This document shows positions 35,891-44,721 of a DNA stretch of 64,000 nucleotides, in pieces. Every line of letters starts with the position of its first letter. The stretch's first letter is position 1. This DNA comes from Siculibacillus lacustris. Its GTDB lineage: Bacteria > Pseudomonadota > Alphaproteobacteria > Rhizobiales > Ancalomicrobiaceae. The DNA lies in NCBI RefSeq assembly GCF_004328075.1, contig NZ_SJFN01000005.1, positions 42,563 through 106,562 on the forward strand. The letters run 5' to 3'. A program made the translations under genes and the position numbers. A model generated the notes under the pieces. That model was not told the origin of the DNA and did not search any database. It worked only from the letters and a program-made list of their open reading frames with translations.

Positions 35891-37021
35891 TCAGCCGCCG
35901 GCCCGCATCCGCTTCTGGTCGCGCTCGATCAGCTTGTCGACGAGCCGGGCCTGCGGAATGGTGATCAGCACGAACAGGACCGCCACCGTCGTCACCGACG
36001 ACAGATTGAAGTGGTTCGAGGCGATGATCTTGGCCTGATTGAAGGCGTCGACGGTGCCGATCACGCTGACCAGCGCCGTGTCCTTCTGCAGACTGATGAA
36101 GTCGTTGAGCAGCGGCGGGATGATCCGCCGCACCGCCTGGGGCACCACCACGTAGCGCAGCGTCTGGGAATGGGAGAAACCGAGCGAACGCGCCGCCGCC
36201 GTCTGGCTCCAGTGCACGCTCTCGATGCCGGAGCGGTAGACCTCCGAGACATAGGCGCCGTAGGTCAGGGTCAGCGCCAGGATCGCGAACATCGTCGGCG
36301 TCATGTCGCGCAGGATCGGCAGATCGGTCAGCGGCAGGCCGAAACCGACCAGATAGATCGCGATGATCGCCGGCAGGCCGCGGAACAGATCGACGTAGGC
36401 CGTGGCGATCAGCCGGATCGGCGCACCGGCCCGCCCCGGCGCCAGCCGCGCCACGGCGATCAGCAGGCCCCAGACCAGCACCAGGACCTCGGCGATCATG
36501 AAGATCTCGACGTTGACCCAGAAGGCCGAGGCCACCAGGGCGCCGGTCTCGAAGATCAGGCCGAGGTCGAAGAAGGTCTTGCCGACGGCGATCTCGTTGG
36601 CGATCAGGAACAGCCCGAACAGCAGCACGATGGCGAAGGCCACCGCATAGCCGATCGCCAGCCGCGACTTCTCCTGAGCGTCGGCGGTGGTCGCCCGCGC
36701 CTCGGCGAGATCGATGCGGATCAGGCGTCGGGCCTCGATCGCGGTCTGCAGACCCTTCACCGCCGGGACGAACAGCACCATCGCCAGCGCCGCGACCGAA
36801 TAGAGCCCGACGTTGACCCAGGCGGTGTCGGCCGACAGGCTGTCGAGCGCCTCGCGGATCGATCCGGCGGTCCACACCGCCGACAGGACCGCGGCCGCCG
36901 CCACCAGGACGGCCAGCGATGCGAGCCCGACGACGGACCGGGGAGGCGCCGGCTTCCACTGCCGCGTGGGGCGCGGCGCCCGCGTTCGGTCGACCGCCGA
37001 AGCTTCCGAGGATTCGTCCAT
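35891..37021 (-). CDS. Polar amino acid ABC transporter, permease protein
   Basis: This 376-residue permease starts at MDESSEASAVDRTRAP; a longer frame exists but the extra 18 residues are unlikely. It has an unusually long N-terminal part with extra membrane segments (VVGLASLAVLVAAAAVLSAVW, and YSVAALAMVLFVP) before the His/Glu/Gln/Arg/opine-type core. The core EAA loop region is RSLGFSHSQTLRYVVVPQAV. The architecture resembles AapM/AapQ-like enlarged permeases. With only one permease gene in the operon, it would act as a homodimer. Confidence 0.93.
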   Translation of the reverse strand: MDESSEASAVDRTRAPRPTRQWKPAPPRSVVGLASLAVLVAAAAVLSAVWTAGSIREALDSLSADTAWVNVGLYSVAALAMVLFVPAVKGLQTAIEARRLIRIDLAEARATTADAQEKSRLAIGYAVAFAIVLLFGLFLIANEIAVGKTFFDLGLIFETGALVASAFWVNVEIFMIAEVLVLVWGLLIAVARLAPGRAGAPIRLIATAYVDLFRGLPAIIAIYLVGFGLPLTDLPILRDMTPTMFAILALTLTYGAYVSEVYRSGIESVHWSQTAAARSLGFSHSQTLRYVVVPQAVRRIIPPLLNDFISLQKDTALVSVIGTVDAFNQAKIIASNHFNLSSVTTVAVLFVLITIPQARLVDKLIERDQKRMRAGG

Positions 37022-37134
37022 CGATTCGCACGCTCGCTCGTGGCGGGTCGCCGCGTCGGACGACCCGGACTGCACCGGGGCGGAGCGATCACCGGTTCGG
37101 CCGCGCCGGCCCCGTGAGGGTCGACACGCCGCTT

Positions 37135-37160
37135 CGGACGGGACGCAGGCGCCCCGTCCG
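37135..37160 (-). other. Hairpin between binding protein and permease genes
   Basis: CGGACGGG - 10 nt - CCCGTCCG is an 8-bp stem 26 nt after the binding-protein stop. A weaker CGGCAA/TTGCCG stem lies at 37162-37185. Such structures commonly stabilise the binding-protein message so that it exceeds permease levels. Confidence 0.6.
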
Positions 37161-37186
37161 CCGGCAATCGGCTACGTCGTTGCCGA

Positions 37187-38032
37187 TCAGGGCTTGAAGG
37201 CGGGGATCTTCGACATGTCCCCGGCGAGGTACTTCTTCTCGAGCTTCTTGGTGGTGCCGTCGGCGACCAGGGCGGCGATGATCTTGTCGATCGTCGCAGC
37301 GCTCGCCGCGCCCTTCGGGAACAGCGCGCCGTACTTCTCACCGGTCGAATACTGACCGACCACCACCTGCTTGCCGCCCGAGGTCGCGGCCTGCGGCACG
37401 ACGATCGCCGTGTCGGTCATCGCCACGTCGATCTGGTTGGCCATCAGCGCGGTGAACATCGCCGGGGTGTCGGGGAACACCTTGGCCGGGGTCTTGGGCT
37501 TCAGGGTGTCGGCGACGAAGTCGGCGCCGGTGGTGCCCTGCTGCACGCCGATGCGCAGGTTCTTCATGTCGCCGGCCTCGACCTTCTTGCCCTTCTTGGC
37601 GAGCACGCCGACGTCGGAATCGAAGTAGGGCACCGAGAACTGCACCACTTCCTTGCGCTTGTCGGTGATCGAGATCTGCGACAGGGCGATGTCGAAGTCC
37701 TTGGTCTGGCCGGCGACCAGCGCGTCGAAGTCGACGTTCTTGACCACCACCTTGTCGAGGCCCAGACGCCAGGCGATGTTGGCGGCGAGGCAATATTCGT
37801 AGCCGTCCTTGATCGCTTCCGGGGTGTCGCCGTTGTTCCAGCCGGGGGCCGGCAGGTTGGTCTCGTAGGTCAGCTGACCGGCGATCGCCGGCTTGATCGA
37901 GAATTCGCCCTTCTTGCCGGTCACCTCGCAGTTGCCGATCTTGTCGGCGGCGACGGCGGCGAGGGACAGGGTCGCGACGGCGGTGAATGCGGCCAGGGCG
38001 ACGCCGTAACGGGTCTTCGACGAGAATCTCAT
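37187..38032 (-). CDS. Amino acid ABC transporter, periplasmic substrate-binding protein
   Basis: This 281-residue protein starts at MRFSSKTRYGVALAAFTAVA with a clear signal peptide cleaved near AVA|ADK. The bacterial solute-binding family 3 fold is indicated by VDFDALVAGQTKDFDIALSQISITDKR and SVPYFDSD, followed by GVQQGTTGADFV and the hinge region NQIDVAMTDTAIVV. The ligand is probably a polar amino acid; the exact specificity is not readable. It is the first gene of the transporter operon. Confidence 0.94.
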   Translation of the reverse strand: MRFSSKTRYGVALAAFTAVATLSLAAVAADKIGNCEVTGKKGEFSIKPAIAGQLTYETNLPAPGWNNGDTPEAIKDGYEYCLAANIAWRLGLDKVVVKNVDFDALVAGQTKDFDIALSQISITDKRKEVVQFSVPYFDSDVGVLAKKGKKVEAGDMKNLRIGVQQGTTGADFVADTLKPKTPAKVFPDTPAMFTALMANQIDVAMTDTAIVVPQAATSGGKQVVVGQYSTGEKYGALFPKGAASAATIDKIIAALVADGTTKKLEKKYLAGDMSKIPAFKP

Positions 38033-38186
38033 GGAAGTGGGCCTCTTATGGCGAAAGGCTGTGTCGAGCCCGGCGGGCGCCGGGTTCGTGGGCGTCATGT
38101 TAACGCCGAATTCGCCTTTGGGAACCGGGAAAAAACCCTGACCTGCACAGAAAATGTCGGAAGGATTTTCTCGTCTCGCCGCCTGC

Positions 38187-39800
38187 TCAGGTCTTGGGCA
38201 CGCGTCCGCGCCGCAGGTCGCGGAGGATTTCCCGCGCCGCGTTGTGTCCCGGGGCCCCGGTGACGCCGCCGCCGGGGTGCGTCCCCGAGCCGCACATGTA
38301 GAGCCCGGCGATCGGCGCCCGATAATCGGCATGTCCCAGCGCCGGCCGGGCCGAGAACATCTGGTCGAGTCCGAGCGCCCCGTGGAAGATGTCGCCGCCG
38401 ACGAGGCCGAAATCGCGTTCGAGATCGAGCGGCGAGAGGATCTGGCGGGCGATCACCGAGGCCTTGAACCCCGGCGCCTGGGCGTCGACGGTGGCGATCA
38501 TCACGTCGGCGACGGTGTCGCGGACCGCGTCCCACGACCGCCCGTCGGGCAGGGTCGGGGCGACGTGCTGGCAGAACAGGCTGGCGACGTGGCAGCCCTT
38601 CGGCGCGAGGCCGTCGTCGAGGGTCGAGGGGATCAGCATCTCGACGATCGGTTGCGCCGACCAGCCGTGGAGGCGGGCGTCGAAATAGGCCTTTTCCATG
38701 TAGGCGAGGCTCGGCGCCACGACGATGCCGGCGCTGTGATGGTCGCCGACCTCGCGGCCGGGGCGGCAGGTGAAGCTCGGCAGCTCGCTCAGCGCCAGAT
38801 TCATCCGGAAGGTGCCCGAGCCCGAGCGCCACGAAGCGATCCGCGCGCGGAAATCCGCCGGCAGGGTCGTCGGATCGAGCATCCGCTCGAACAGGAGCTT
38901 CGGATGGACCCCGGACACCACCGTCCGCGCCCGGATCACTTCGCCGGTGTCCGTGACCACCCCGACCGCCCGGCCCTTCTCGACCAGGATCTCGGCGACG
39001 CCGGTCGAGACCCGGATCTCGGCGCCGCGCGCCGCCGCCGACCGGGCCATCGCCTGCGAGATCGCCCCCATGCCGCCGATCGCATGGCCCCACACGCCGC
39101 GCCGGCCGTTGACCTCGCCGAAACAGTGGTGGAGCAGCACATAGGCCGATCCCGCGGCATAGGGGCTGGCATAGTTGCCGACCACCCCGTCGAAGCCGTA
39201 GATCGCCTTGATCGGATCGCTCTCGAACCACTGGTCGAGATAGTCGCCGGCCGAGCGGGTGAAGATCTCCAGGAGATCGCGCTGGCCCTCAAGGTCGAGC
39301 TTGCGGAAGCGATTTCCCAGCCGCCCGGCCGAGATCAGCTGCGGCAGCAGCGCCAGGACGCCGCGCCCGGTCACCACGTTGGGCGGCGTCTCCAGCACCA
39401 CGTCGCGGATCACGTCGGCCATGCGATCGAGCCGCGCGCCATAGGCGTCGAGCCGCTCGGCGTCACGCGTCGAGAACTGGGCGAGCGAGGCCTGGGTCCG
39501 CCCCGGTCCGACCTCCAGCGCCCGCCCGTCGGGCAAGGGCAGGAAGTTCGACATCCGCCGCTCGACCACCCGGAGGCCGTGGCCGGCGAGGTCGAGATCG
39601 GCGATCACTTTCGGGTTGAGCAGCGACACCGTGTAGGCGGCGACCGAATTGCGGAAGCCGGGGTGGAACTCCTCGGTGACCGCCGCGCCGCCGACCACCG
39701 ACCGGCGCTCCAGCACCGTCACCTTCAGCCCCGCCGCCGCCAGATAGGCCGCCGTCACCAGGCCGTTGTGGCCGCCGCCGACCACGATCGCATCCCGCAT
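38187..39800 (-). CDS. PYROXD2-like FAD-dependent oxidoreductase (phytoene desaturase superfamily)
   Basis: This 537-residue protein starts at MRDAIVVGGGHNGLVTAAYL, the dinucleotide-binding motif for FAD; a frame extension of 26 codons upstream is rejected. The C-terminal FAD-binding signature GLYMCGSGTHPGGGVTGAPG matches the PYROXD2/NAD(P)-FAD oxidoreductase group rather than true carotenoid desaturases, and no carotenoid genes are nearby. Substrate unknown. A good promoter (perfect TTGACA) and RBS (GGGGGAG) precede it. Confidence 0.85.
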   Translation of the reverse strand: MRDAIVVGGGHNGLVTAAYLAAAGLKVTVLERRSVVGGAAVTEEFHPGFRNSVAAYTVSLLNPKVIADLDLAGHGLRVVERRMSNFLPLPDGRALEVGPGRTQASLAQFSTRDAERLDAYGARLDRMADVIRDVVLETPPNVVTGRGVLALLPQLISAGRLGNRFRKLDLEGQRDLLEIFTRSAGDYLDQWFESDPIKAIYGFDGVVGNYASPYAAGSAYVLLHHCFGEVNGRRGVWGHAIGGMGAISQAMARSAAARGAEIRVSTGVAEILVEKGRAVGVVTDTGEVIRARTVVSGVHPKLLFERMLDPTTLPADFRARIASWRSGSGTFRMNLALSELPSFTCRPGREVGDHHSAGIVVAPSLAYMEKAYFDARLHGWSAQPIVEMLIPSTLDDGLAPKGCHVASLFCQHVAPTLPDGRSWDAVRDTVADVMIATVDAQAPGFKASVIARQILSPLDLERDFGLVGGDIFHGALGLDQMFSARPALGHADYRAPIAGLYMCGSGTHPGGGVTGAPGHNAAREILRDLRRGRVPKT

Positions 39801-39831
39801 CGCCGATACTCCCCCGAGGTGTCGCGACGCC

Positions 39832-39860
39832 ATCGGAAAGGCTTGTGATACGACTGTCAA
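39832..39860 (-). promoter_or_regulatory. Sigma-70-type promoter of the PYROXD2-like gene
   Basis: On the minus strand TTGACA (39860-39855) is followed after exactly 17 nt by TCCGAT (39837-39832). The -35 is perfect and the -10 is weak. Transcription would start ~25 nt before the ATG. Confidence 0.5.
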
Positions 39861-39908
39861 GGAGGCCGGGTGCGGCACGTCGCCCGCGGGCGGGCGCCGC
39901 CGCCCCGT

Positions 39909-40976
39909 TCAGCAGATCCGCGGCAGTTGCTCGCCGGTCAGCCAGTCGACGATGCGGCCGCCGCCGAAGGACGTGGTCATCTGCACGAAGCTGCGATCGT
40001 CCTCGATCACTTCGCCGATCGCCACCGCCTCGCGGCCGAGCGGATCGGCACGCATCGCCGCCAGCACCGCCTCCGCGGCGCCCGCCTCGACCACCGCCAC
40101 CAGCTTGCCCTCGTTGGCGACGTTGAGCGGATCGAGCCCGAGCAGCTCGCAGGCCGCCACCACCTGGGCCTTGATCGGCAGCGCCTCTTCGGCGATGCGG
40201 ATGCCGACCCGCGACTGGGTGGCGATCTCGTTGAGGGTCGCGGCCAGCCCACCGCGGGTCGGATCGCGCATCAGCTTGAGACCGGTTCCGCCGGCCGCCA
40301 CCATCGCCGCGGTCAGCCGGTGCAGCGCCGCCGAATCCGAGACGATCGCCGTTTCGAAGCCGAGATTCTCGCGGCTCGCCATGATCGCCACGCCGTGGTC
40401 GCCGATCGACCCGGACAGCAGCACCACGTCGCCCGGCCGTGCGCGGTCGCCCGAGAGCTCCACCCCCGGCGCCAGCACGCCGATGCCGGTGGTGGTGATG
40501 AACACCCCGTCGGCCTTACCGCGCTCGACCACCTTGGTGTCGCCGGTGACGATCGGCACCCCGGCCTCGCGGCTCGCCCGGCCCATGCTGTCGGCGATGC
40601 GCTTGAGGTCGGCGAGCGGGAAGCCCTCCTCGACGATGAAGCTGACCGCCAGATGCAGTGGCACCGCCCCGCCGACCGCGACGTCGTTGATCGTGCCGTG
40701 CACGGCGAGCGAGCCGATGTCGCCACCGGGGAAGAACAGCGGCGTGATCACATGGGCGTCGGTGGCCATCACCATCCGGCCGCCGGGGACCAGCGGCACG
40801 TCGAAGGCCGCCTGATCGTTGCCCTGGTCGAGCCAGGCATTGGAAAAGGCGTCGCGGAAGATCTCGTCGATCAACTGCGCCGAGGCCCGTCCGCCGGCCC
40901 CGTGCGAGAGATCGACGCGGCCGCTCTTCACGTCCATGCGGCGCCGACGCAGCCGCGGTTCGCGGGTCTCGCTCAC
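39909..40976 (-). CDS. hypE: Hydrogenase maturation factor HypE (carbamoyl dehydratase)
   Basis: This 355-residue protein starts from a GTG at 40976 that overlaps the hypD stop and has GGGAGG 8 nt upstream; an ATG 13 codons in is possible. HypE dehydrates the carbamoyl group that HypF places on its C-terminal cysteine, giving the thiocyanate that becomes a CN- ligand of the Ni-Fe site. The essential C-terminal PRIC (Cys355) is present, as are the AIR-synthase-like motifs SHGAGGRASAQLID and LMRDPTRGGLAATLNE. It is the last gene of the hyp operon. Confidence 0.97.
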   Translation of the reverse strand: MSETREPRLRRRRMDVKSGRVDLSHGAGGRASAQLIDEIFRDAFSNAWLDQGNDQAAFDVPLVPGGRMVMATDAHVITPLFFPGGDIGSLAVHGTINDVAVGGAVPLHLAVSFIVEEGFPLADLKRIADSMGRASREAGVPIVTGDTKVVERGKADGVFITTTGIGVLAPGVELSGDRARPGDVVLLSGSIGDHGVAIMASRENLGFETAIVSDSAALHRLTAAMVAAGGTGLKLMRDPTRGGLAATLNEIATQSRVGIRIAEEALPIKAQVVAACELLGLDPLNVANEGKLVAVVEAGAAEAVLAAMRADPLGREAVAIGEVIEDDRSFVQMTTSFGGGRIVDWLTGEQLPRIC

Positions 40977-42127
40977 GACGCGGCCCTCCCGGCGCTCGCC
41001 CGCGCCCGATCGCGGAAGCGGCCGTAGGTCCAATGCGCCGCGCAGGCGCCCTCCGACGACACCATGCAACTGCCCATCGGCGTCTCCGGCGTGCACACCG
41101 TGCCGAACAGCCGGCAGTCGGCGGGCTGCTTGGCGCCGATCAGGATCGTCCCGCACTCGCAGGCCGGATTGTCGGAGGCGACGATCGGCGTCATGGCGAA
41201 ACGCCGTTCGGCGTCGAAGGTCGCGTAACGCTCGCGCAGCCGCAGCGCCGAGTGCGGGATCGCCCCGAGGCCGCGCCATTCGAAACTGTCGCGCAATTCG
41301 AACACCTCGTCGACCAGCGCCTGGGCGGCGCGATTGCCTTCGGGCGTGACCGCGCGGATGTACTGGTTCTCCACAGCGGTGCGGCCTTCGTTGACCTGAC
41401 GCAGCAGCATCAGGATCGACTGCATCACGTCGAGCGGTTCGAAGCCCGAGACCACGATGCGCTGGGCGAACTCCGCGACGAAGGTGTCGTAGGGCTTGGT
41501 GCCGATGATCGCCGAGACATGGCTGGGGCCGAGGAACCCCTGGATCCGCACCGGCGGCAGCCCGCCGGTCTTCGGCGCCTCGAGGATCGCCCGGATCGCC
41601 GAAGGGGTCAGCACGTGGTTGCAGAAGATCGAGAAATTGGTGAGCCCCCGGGCTTCCGCGAGCTTCACCGCCATGGCGCTCGGCGGGGTGGTGGTCTCGA
41701 AGCCGATGGCGAAGAACACCACCTGACGGTCCGGCCGCTCCTCGGCGATGCGGATCGCGTCGAGGGTCGAATAGACCATGCGGATGTCGGCGCCCGCCGC
41801 CTTGGCCTTGATCAGGCTCGCGCCGCGCGAGCCCGGCACCCGCATCAGATCGGCATAGGTGGCCAGCGTCACGTCCGGATTCTTGGCGAGCTCGATCGCC
41901 TCGTCGACGCGACCGATCGGCAGCACGCAGACCGGACAGCCCGGCCCGTGGATCATCCGCACGTTGGCCGGCAACAGGTCCTCGAGGCCGTAGCGCGAGA
42001 TCGCGTGGGTATGGCCGCCGCAGAATTCCATGAAGGCATAGTCGCGCGTCGGATCCGCCTCGGCGGCGATGGTCGCGGCGATGGCGCGCGCCAATTTGCC
42101 GTCGCGGTATTCGTCGACGTGCTTCAT
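40973..42127 (-). CDS. hypD: Hydrogenase maturation factor HypD
   Basis: This 384-residue iron-sulfur scaffold assembles Fe(CN)2CO with HypC. Conserved motifs are FMEFCGGHTHAISRYG (Cys36), GPGCPVCVLPIG (Cys64, Cys67) and the [4Fe-4S]-binding cysteines at the C-terminal end (NPACECGTI and SCMVSSEGACAAHW). Start and stop overlap hypC and hypE by 4 nt each (ATGA and GTGA), implying coupled translation. Confidence 0.97.
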   Translation of the reverse strand: MKHVDEYRDGKLARAIAATIAAEADPTRDYAFMEFCGGHTHAISRYGLEDLLPANVRMIHGPGCPVCVLPIGRVDEAIELAKNPDVTLATYADLMRVPGSRGASLIKAKAAGADIRMVYSTLDAIRIAEERPDRQVVFFAIGFETTTPPSAMAVKLAEARGLTNFSIFCNHVLTPSAIRAILEAPKTGGLPPVRIQGFLGPSHVSAIIGTKPYDTFVAEFAQRIVVSGFEPLDVMQSILMLLRQVNEGRTAVENQYIRAVTPEGNRAAQALVDEVFELRDSFEWRGLGAIPHSALRLRERYATFDAERRFAMTPIVASDNPACECGTILIGAKQPADCRLFGTVCTPETPMGSCMVSSEGACAAHWTYGRFRDRARASAGRAAS

Positions 42128-42360
42128 GCCATCGCCTCCGCCGGCGCCCCCGCCGCTTCGGCGAGCAGCGCCAGGGTGCGCTCCGCCTCCACCGCGTCGA
42201 TCTTGGACAGCGCGAAGCCGACATGGACGATCACGTAGTCGCCGACCGCGAGGTCTCCGACCAGCGCCGTGGAGATCTCCTTGACGACGCCGTCGAGGCC
42301 GACCCGGGCCATCCCGTCGGGCAGAATTTCGCGGACCTGCGCCGGAATGGCGAGACACAT
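42124..42360 (-). CDS. hypC: Hydrogenase maturation chaperone HypC
   Basis: This 78-residue OB-fold chaperone begins MCLAIPAQVREI; the essential Cys2 is present. HypC carries the Fe(CN)2CO unit from HypD to the hydrogenase large subunit. A second family member (HupF) is encoded at 49339-49641 in the same locus. Spacing to hypF is 18 nt. Confidence 0.97.
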   Translation of the reverse strand: MCLAIPAQVREILPDGMARVGLDGVVKEISTALVGDLAVGDYVIVHVGFALSKIDAVEAERTLALLAEAAGAPAEAMA

Positions 42361-42378
42361 GGCGAAGCGTTCCTCGGT

Positions 42379-44715
42379 TCAATCGATCTGCGGCACGCTG
42401 CCGCGGTCTTCCAGAGATACCGCACCGGGGCCGTCGCGGCCATGCGTTTCGACCCGGATGGCGATCGCCCGCGCCATCGCCGCCTGCCCCAGCGACAGGC
42501 CGCCGTCGTTGGCCGGCACGGCCCGCGCCAGCAGCGGCACCCGCCCGGCGTCCCGCAGCGCCCCGCAGAGCCCTTCCGCCAGCACCCGGTTCATCAGGCA
42601 GCCGCCGCCCAGCGCGATTGCGTCGCCCGGCCGCGTCCAACCCGCGCTCCAATCCGCGAGCCCGTCGATCAGCGCCCCGTGGAACAGATCGGCGCCGGCG
42701 GCGGCATCGAGATCGCCGCGGGCCAGCCGTTCGATCAACGGCGCGAAGTCGAGGACGCCGTCGGTGATGGTGTGGAGCCCCGAGCCCAGCACCGGTGCCG
42801 TCACCAGCGCTTCGAGCTCCATCGCCGCCTGCGCCTCGTGGTCCTGGGTCAGCCGCACCCCGAGCAGCGCCGCCGCGGCGTCGAACAGCCGCCCGGCCGA
42901 GGTGGTGGTCGCCTCGCGCCCCGCTTCGAGGCGTTTCGCCACCGCGCCCGCCGCCGGCACGCCCGAAAGCAGCGCCGGCCAGCGGTCGAGGGCGCCGACA
43001 TGGGCCAGCGCCGCCAGCGCCATCCGCCACGGCTCGCGCGCCGCCCGATCGCCGCCCGGCAGCGCCAGCGGTGCGAGATGGCCGAGCCGCGTCCAGCGCC
43101 CGCCGTCGAGCCGCAGCGCTTCGCCGCCCCAGGCGCCGCCGTCGTCGCCGTGGCCGATGCCGTCGAGCGCCAGACCGAAGATCGGCCCGGCGACGCGGTG
43201 TTCGGCGGCGATCGCCGCGACATGGGCGGCATGGTGCTGCACCGCCACCACCGGCACGTCGAACTCGCCGGCGAAGCGCGACGAGGCGAAATCGGGGTGG
43301 AGATCGCAGGCGACCACCGCCGGCCGCACGTCGAGCAGGGCCAGGAGATGCGCCGCGGTCTCGCGGTGGAAGCGCAGGGTCTCGACCGTGTCGAGATCGC
43401 CGACGTGCTGCGACACGAAGGCCTCGCGGCCGCGGGTCACCGTCACCGTGGTCTTGAGATACGCCCCGGTCGCCAGCACCGGCGGGCCGTCGGCGCCGAG
43501 ATCGATCGGCTCGGGCACGAAGCCGCGCGAGCGGCGCAGAAACGCCGGCGCGCCGTCGATCACGCCGGCGACGCTGTCGTCGGCGCGGATGACGATCGGC
43601 CGATCGTGGCCGACGATCAGATCGGCGATGCCGGCGAGCCGTCGCTCGGCTTCCGTATCGTCGACCACCAGCGGTTCGCCGCCGGGATTGGCGCTGGTCG
43701 CCACGACGACGAAGGGATTGGGCCCGTCCGGCGCGGCGCGATCGAACGGCCCGCCGGCCGCCTCGCGGAAGATCAGGTGATGCAAAGGCGTATGCGCCGC
43801 CATCACCCCGATCCGCCCGAGCCGTGGCGCCACCGACGGCGCCACCGCGCCGGGAACCGCCGCCATCACCACGATCGGCGCCGCGGTGGACGCAAACAGC
43901 GCCCGTTCGGCGGCGCTAGGCCGCGCCACCCGGTCGAGCGAACCGGCATCGGCGACCATCACCGCGAAGGGCTTGGCGTCGCGGTTCTTGCGCCGGCGCA
44001 GCTCCGCCACCACCGCCTCGTCGCCGGCGTCGCACATCAGATGAAAACCGCCGAGCCCCTTGACCGCGACGATGCGGCCGGCCTTCAGCGCCGCGACGAT
44101 GTCGGCGACCGGCCGGGTCAGCCGCGGCCCGCAGGCCGGACAGGCGATCGGTTCGGCATGGAAGCGCCGGTCGGTCGGATCGCGATAGTCGCGGGCGCAG
44201 GCGGGGCACATCGCAAAGCCCGCCATCGCCGTCTGCGGCCGGTCGTAGGGCAGGCGCGCGGTGATGGTGAAGCGCGGACCGCAATGGGTGCAGTTGACGA
44301 AGGGGTAGCGGTGGAATCGGCTCGTCGGATCGAACAGATCGCCGAGGCAGGCCGGGCAGGTGGCGGCGTCCGGCGGCACCCGGGTGGTGACCCGCCCGCC
44401 GACGCTCTCGTCGATGCGAAAATCCCTCGCCCCGGTCGACGCCAGGGCTTCCGCGACGACGCTCTCCAGCCGGGCGAGCGGCGGCGCCTCCCGCTCCAGG
44501 CGGGCGAGAAAGGCCGCGAGATCGCTCCCCTCGACCTCGATCGCCACGCCGTCGCCGTCGTTGAGCACGTGGCCGGCGAGCCCGAGCTCGGTCGCCAGCC
44601 GATGCACGAAGGGCCGCATGCCGACCCCCTGGACCGCGCCGCGCACCCGGATCCGCAACCGTTCGACGGGGCGGCCGACCGGCGACGGCGCCGCCGGGGC
44701 GGGGTCTTCGGCCAT
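42379..44715 (-). CDS. hypF: Carbamoyltransferase HypF
   Basis: This 778-residue enzyme converts carbamoyl phosphate to the cyanide precursor and attaches it to HypE. Domains in order are: acylphosphatase (~18-105, RVRGAVQGVGMRPFVHRLA), two Zn fingers (Cys120/123/142/145 and Cys170/173/192/195), YrdC-like (~205-395, KGLGGFHLMCDA) and Kae1-like carbamoyltransferase (~400-778, VAVQHHAAHVAAIAAEH with metal-binding histidines). It is complete and of normal length. Confidence 0.98.
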   Translation of the reverse strand: MAEDPAPAAPSPVGRPVERLRIRVRGAVQGVGMRPFVHRLATELGLAGHVLNDGDGVAIEVEGSDLAAFLARLEREAPPLARLESVVAEALASTGARDFRIDESVGGRVTTRVPPDAATCPACLGDLFDPTSRFHRYPFVNCTHCGPRFTITARLPYDRPQTAMAGFAMCPACARDYRDPTDRRFHAEPIACPACGPRLTRPVADIVAALKAGRIVAVKGLGGFHLMCDAGDEAVVAELRRRKNRDAKPFAVMVADAGSLDRVARPSAAERALFASTAAPIVVMAAVPGAVAPSVAPRLGRIGVMAAHTPLHHLIFREAAGGPFDRAAPDGPNPFVVVATSANPGGEPLVVDDTEAERRLAGIADLIVGHDRPIVIRADDSVAGVIDGAPAFLRRSRGFVPEPIDLGADGPPVLATGAYLKTTVTVTRGREAFVSQHVGDLDTVETLRFHRETAAHLLALLDVRPAVVACDLHPDFASSRFAGEFDVPVVAVQHHAAHVAAIAAEHRVAGPIFGLALDGIGHGDDGGAWGGEALRLDGGRWTRLGHLAPLALPGGDRAAREPWRMALAALAHVGALDRWPALLSGVPAAGAVAKRLEAGREATTTSAGRLFDAAAALLGVRLTQDHEAQAAMELEALVTAPVLGSGLHTITDGVLDFAPLIERLARGDLDAAAGADLFHGALIDGLADWSAGWTRPGDAIALGGGCLMNRVLAEGLCGALRDAGRVPLLARAVPANDGGLSLGQAAMARAIAIRVETHGRDGPGAVSLEDRGSVPQID

Positions 44716-44721
44716 CGCCCC

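Noticed and set aside
38187-39800. Carotenoid phytoene desaturase (crtI)
   Set aside because: No carotenoid genes are adjacent, and the C-terminal FAD motif fits the PYROXD2-like group better.
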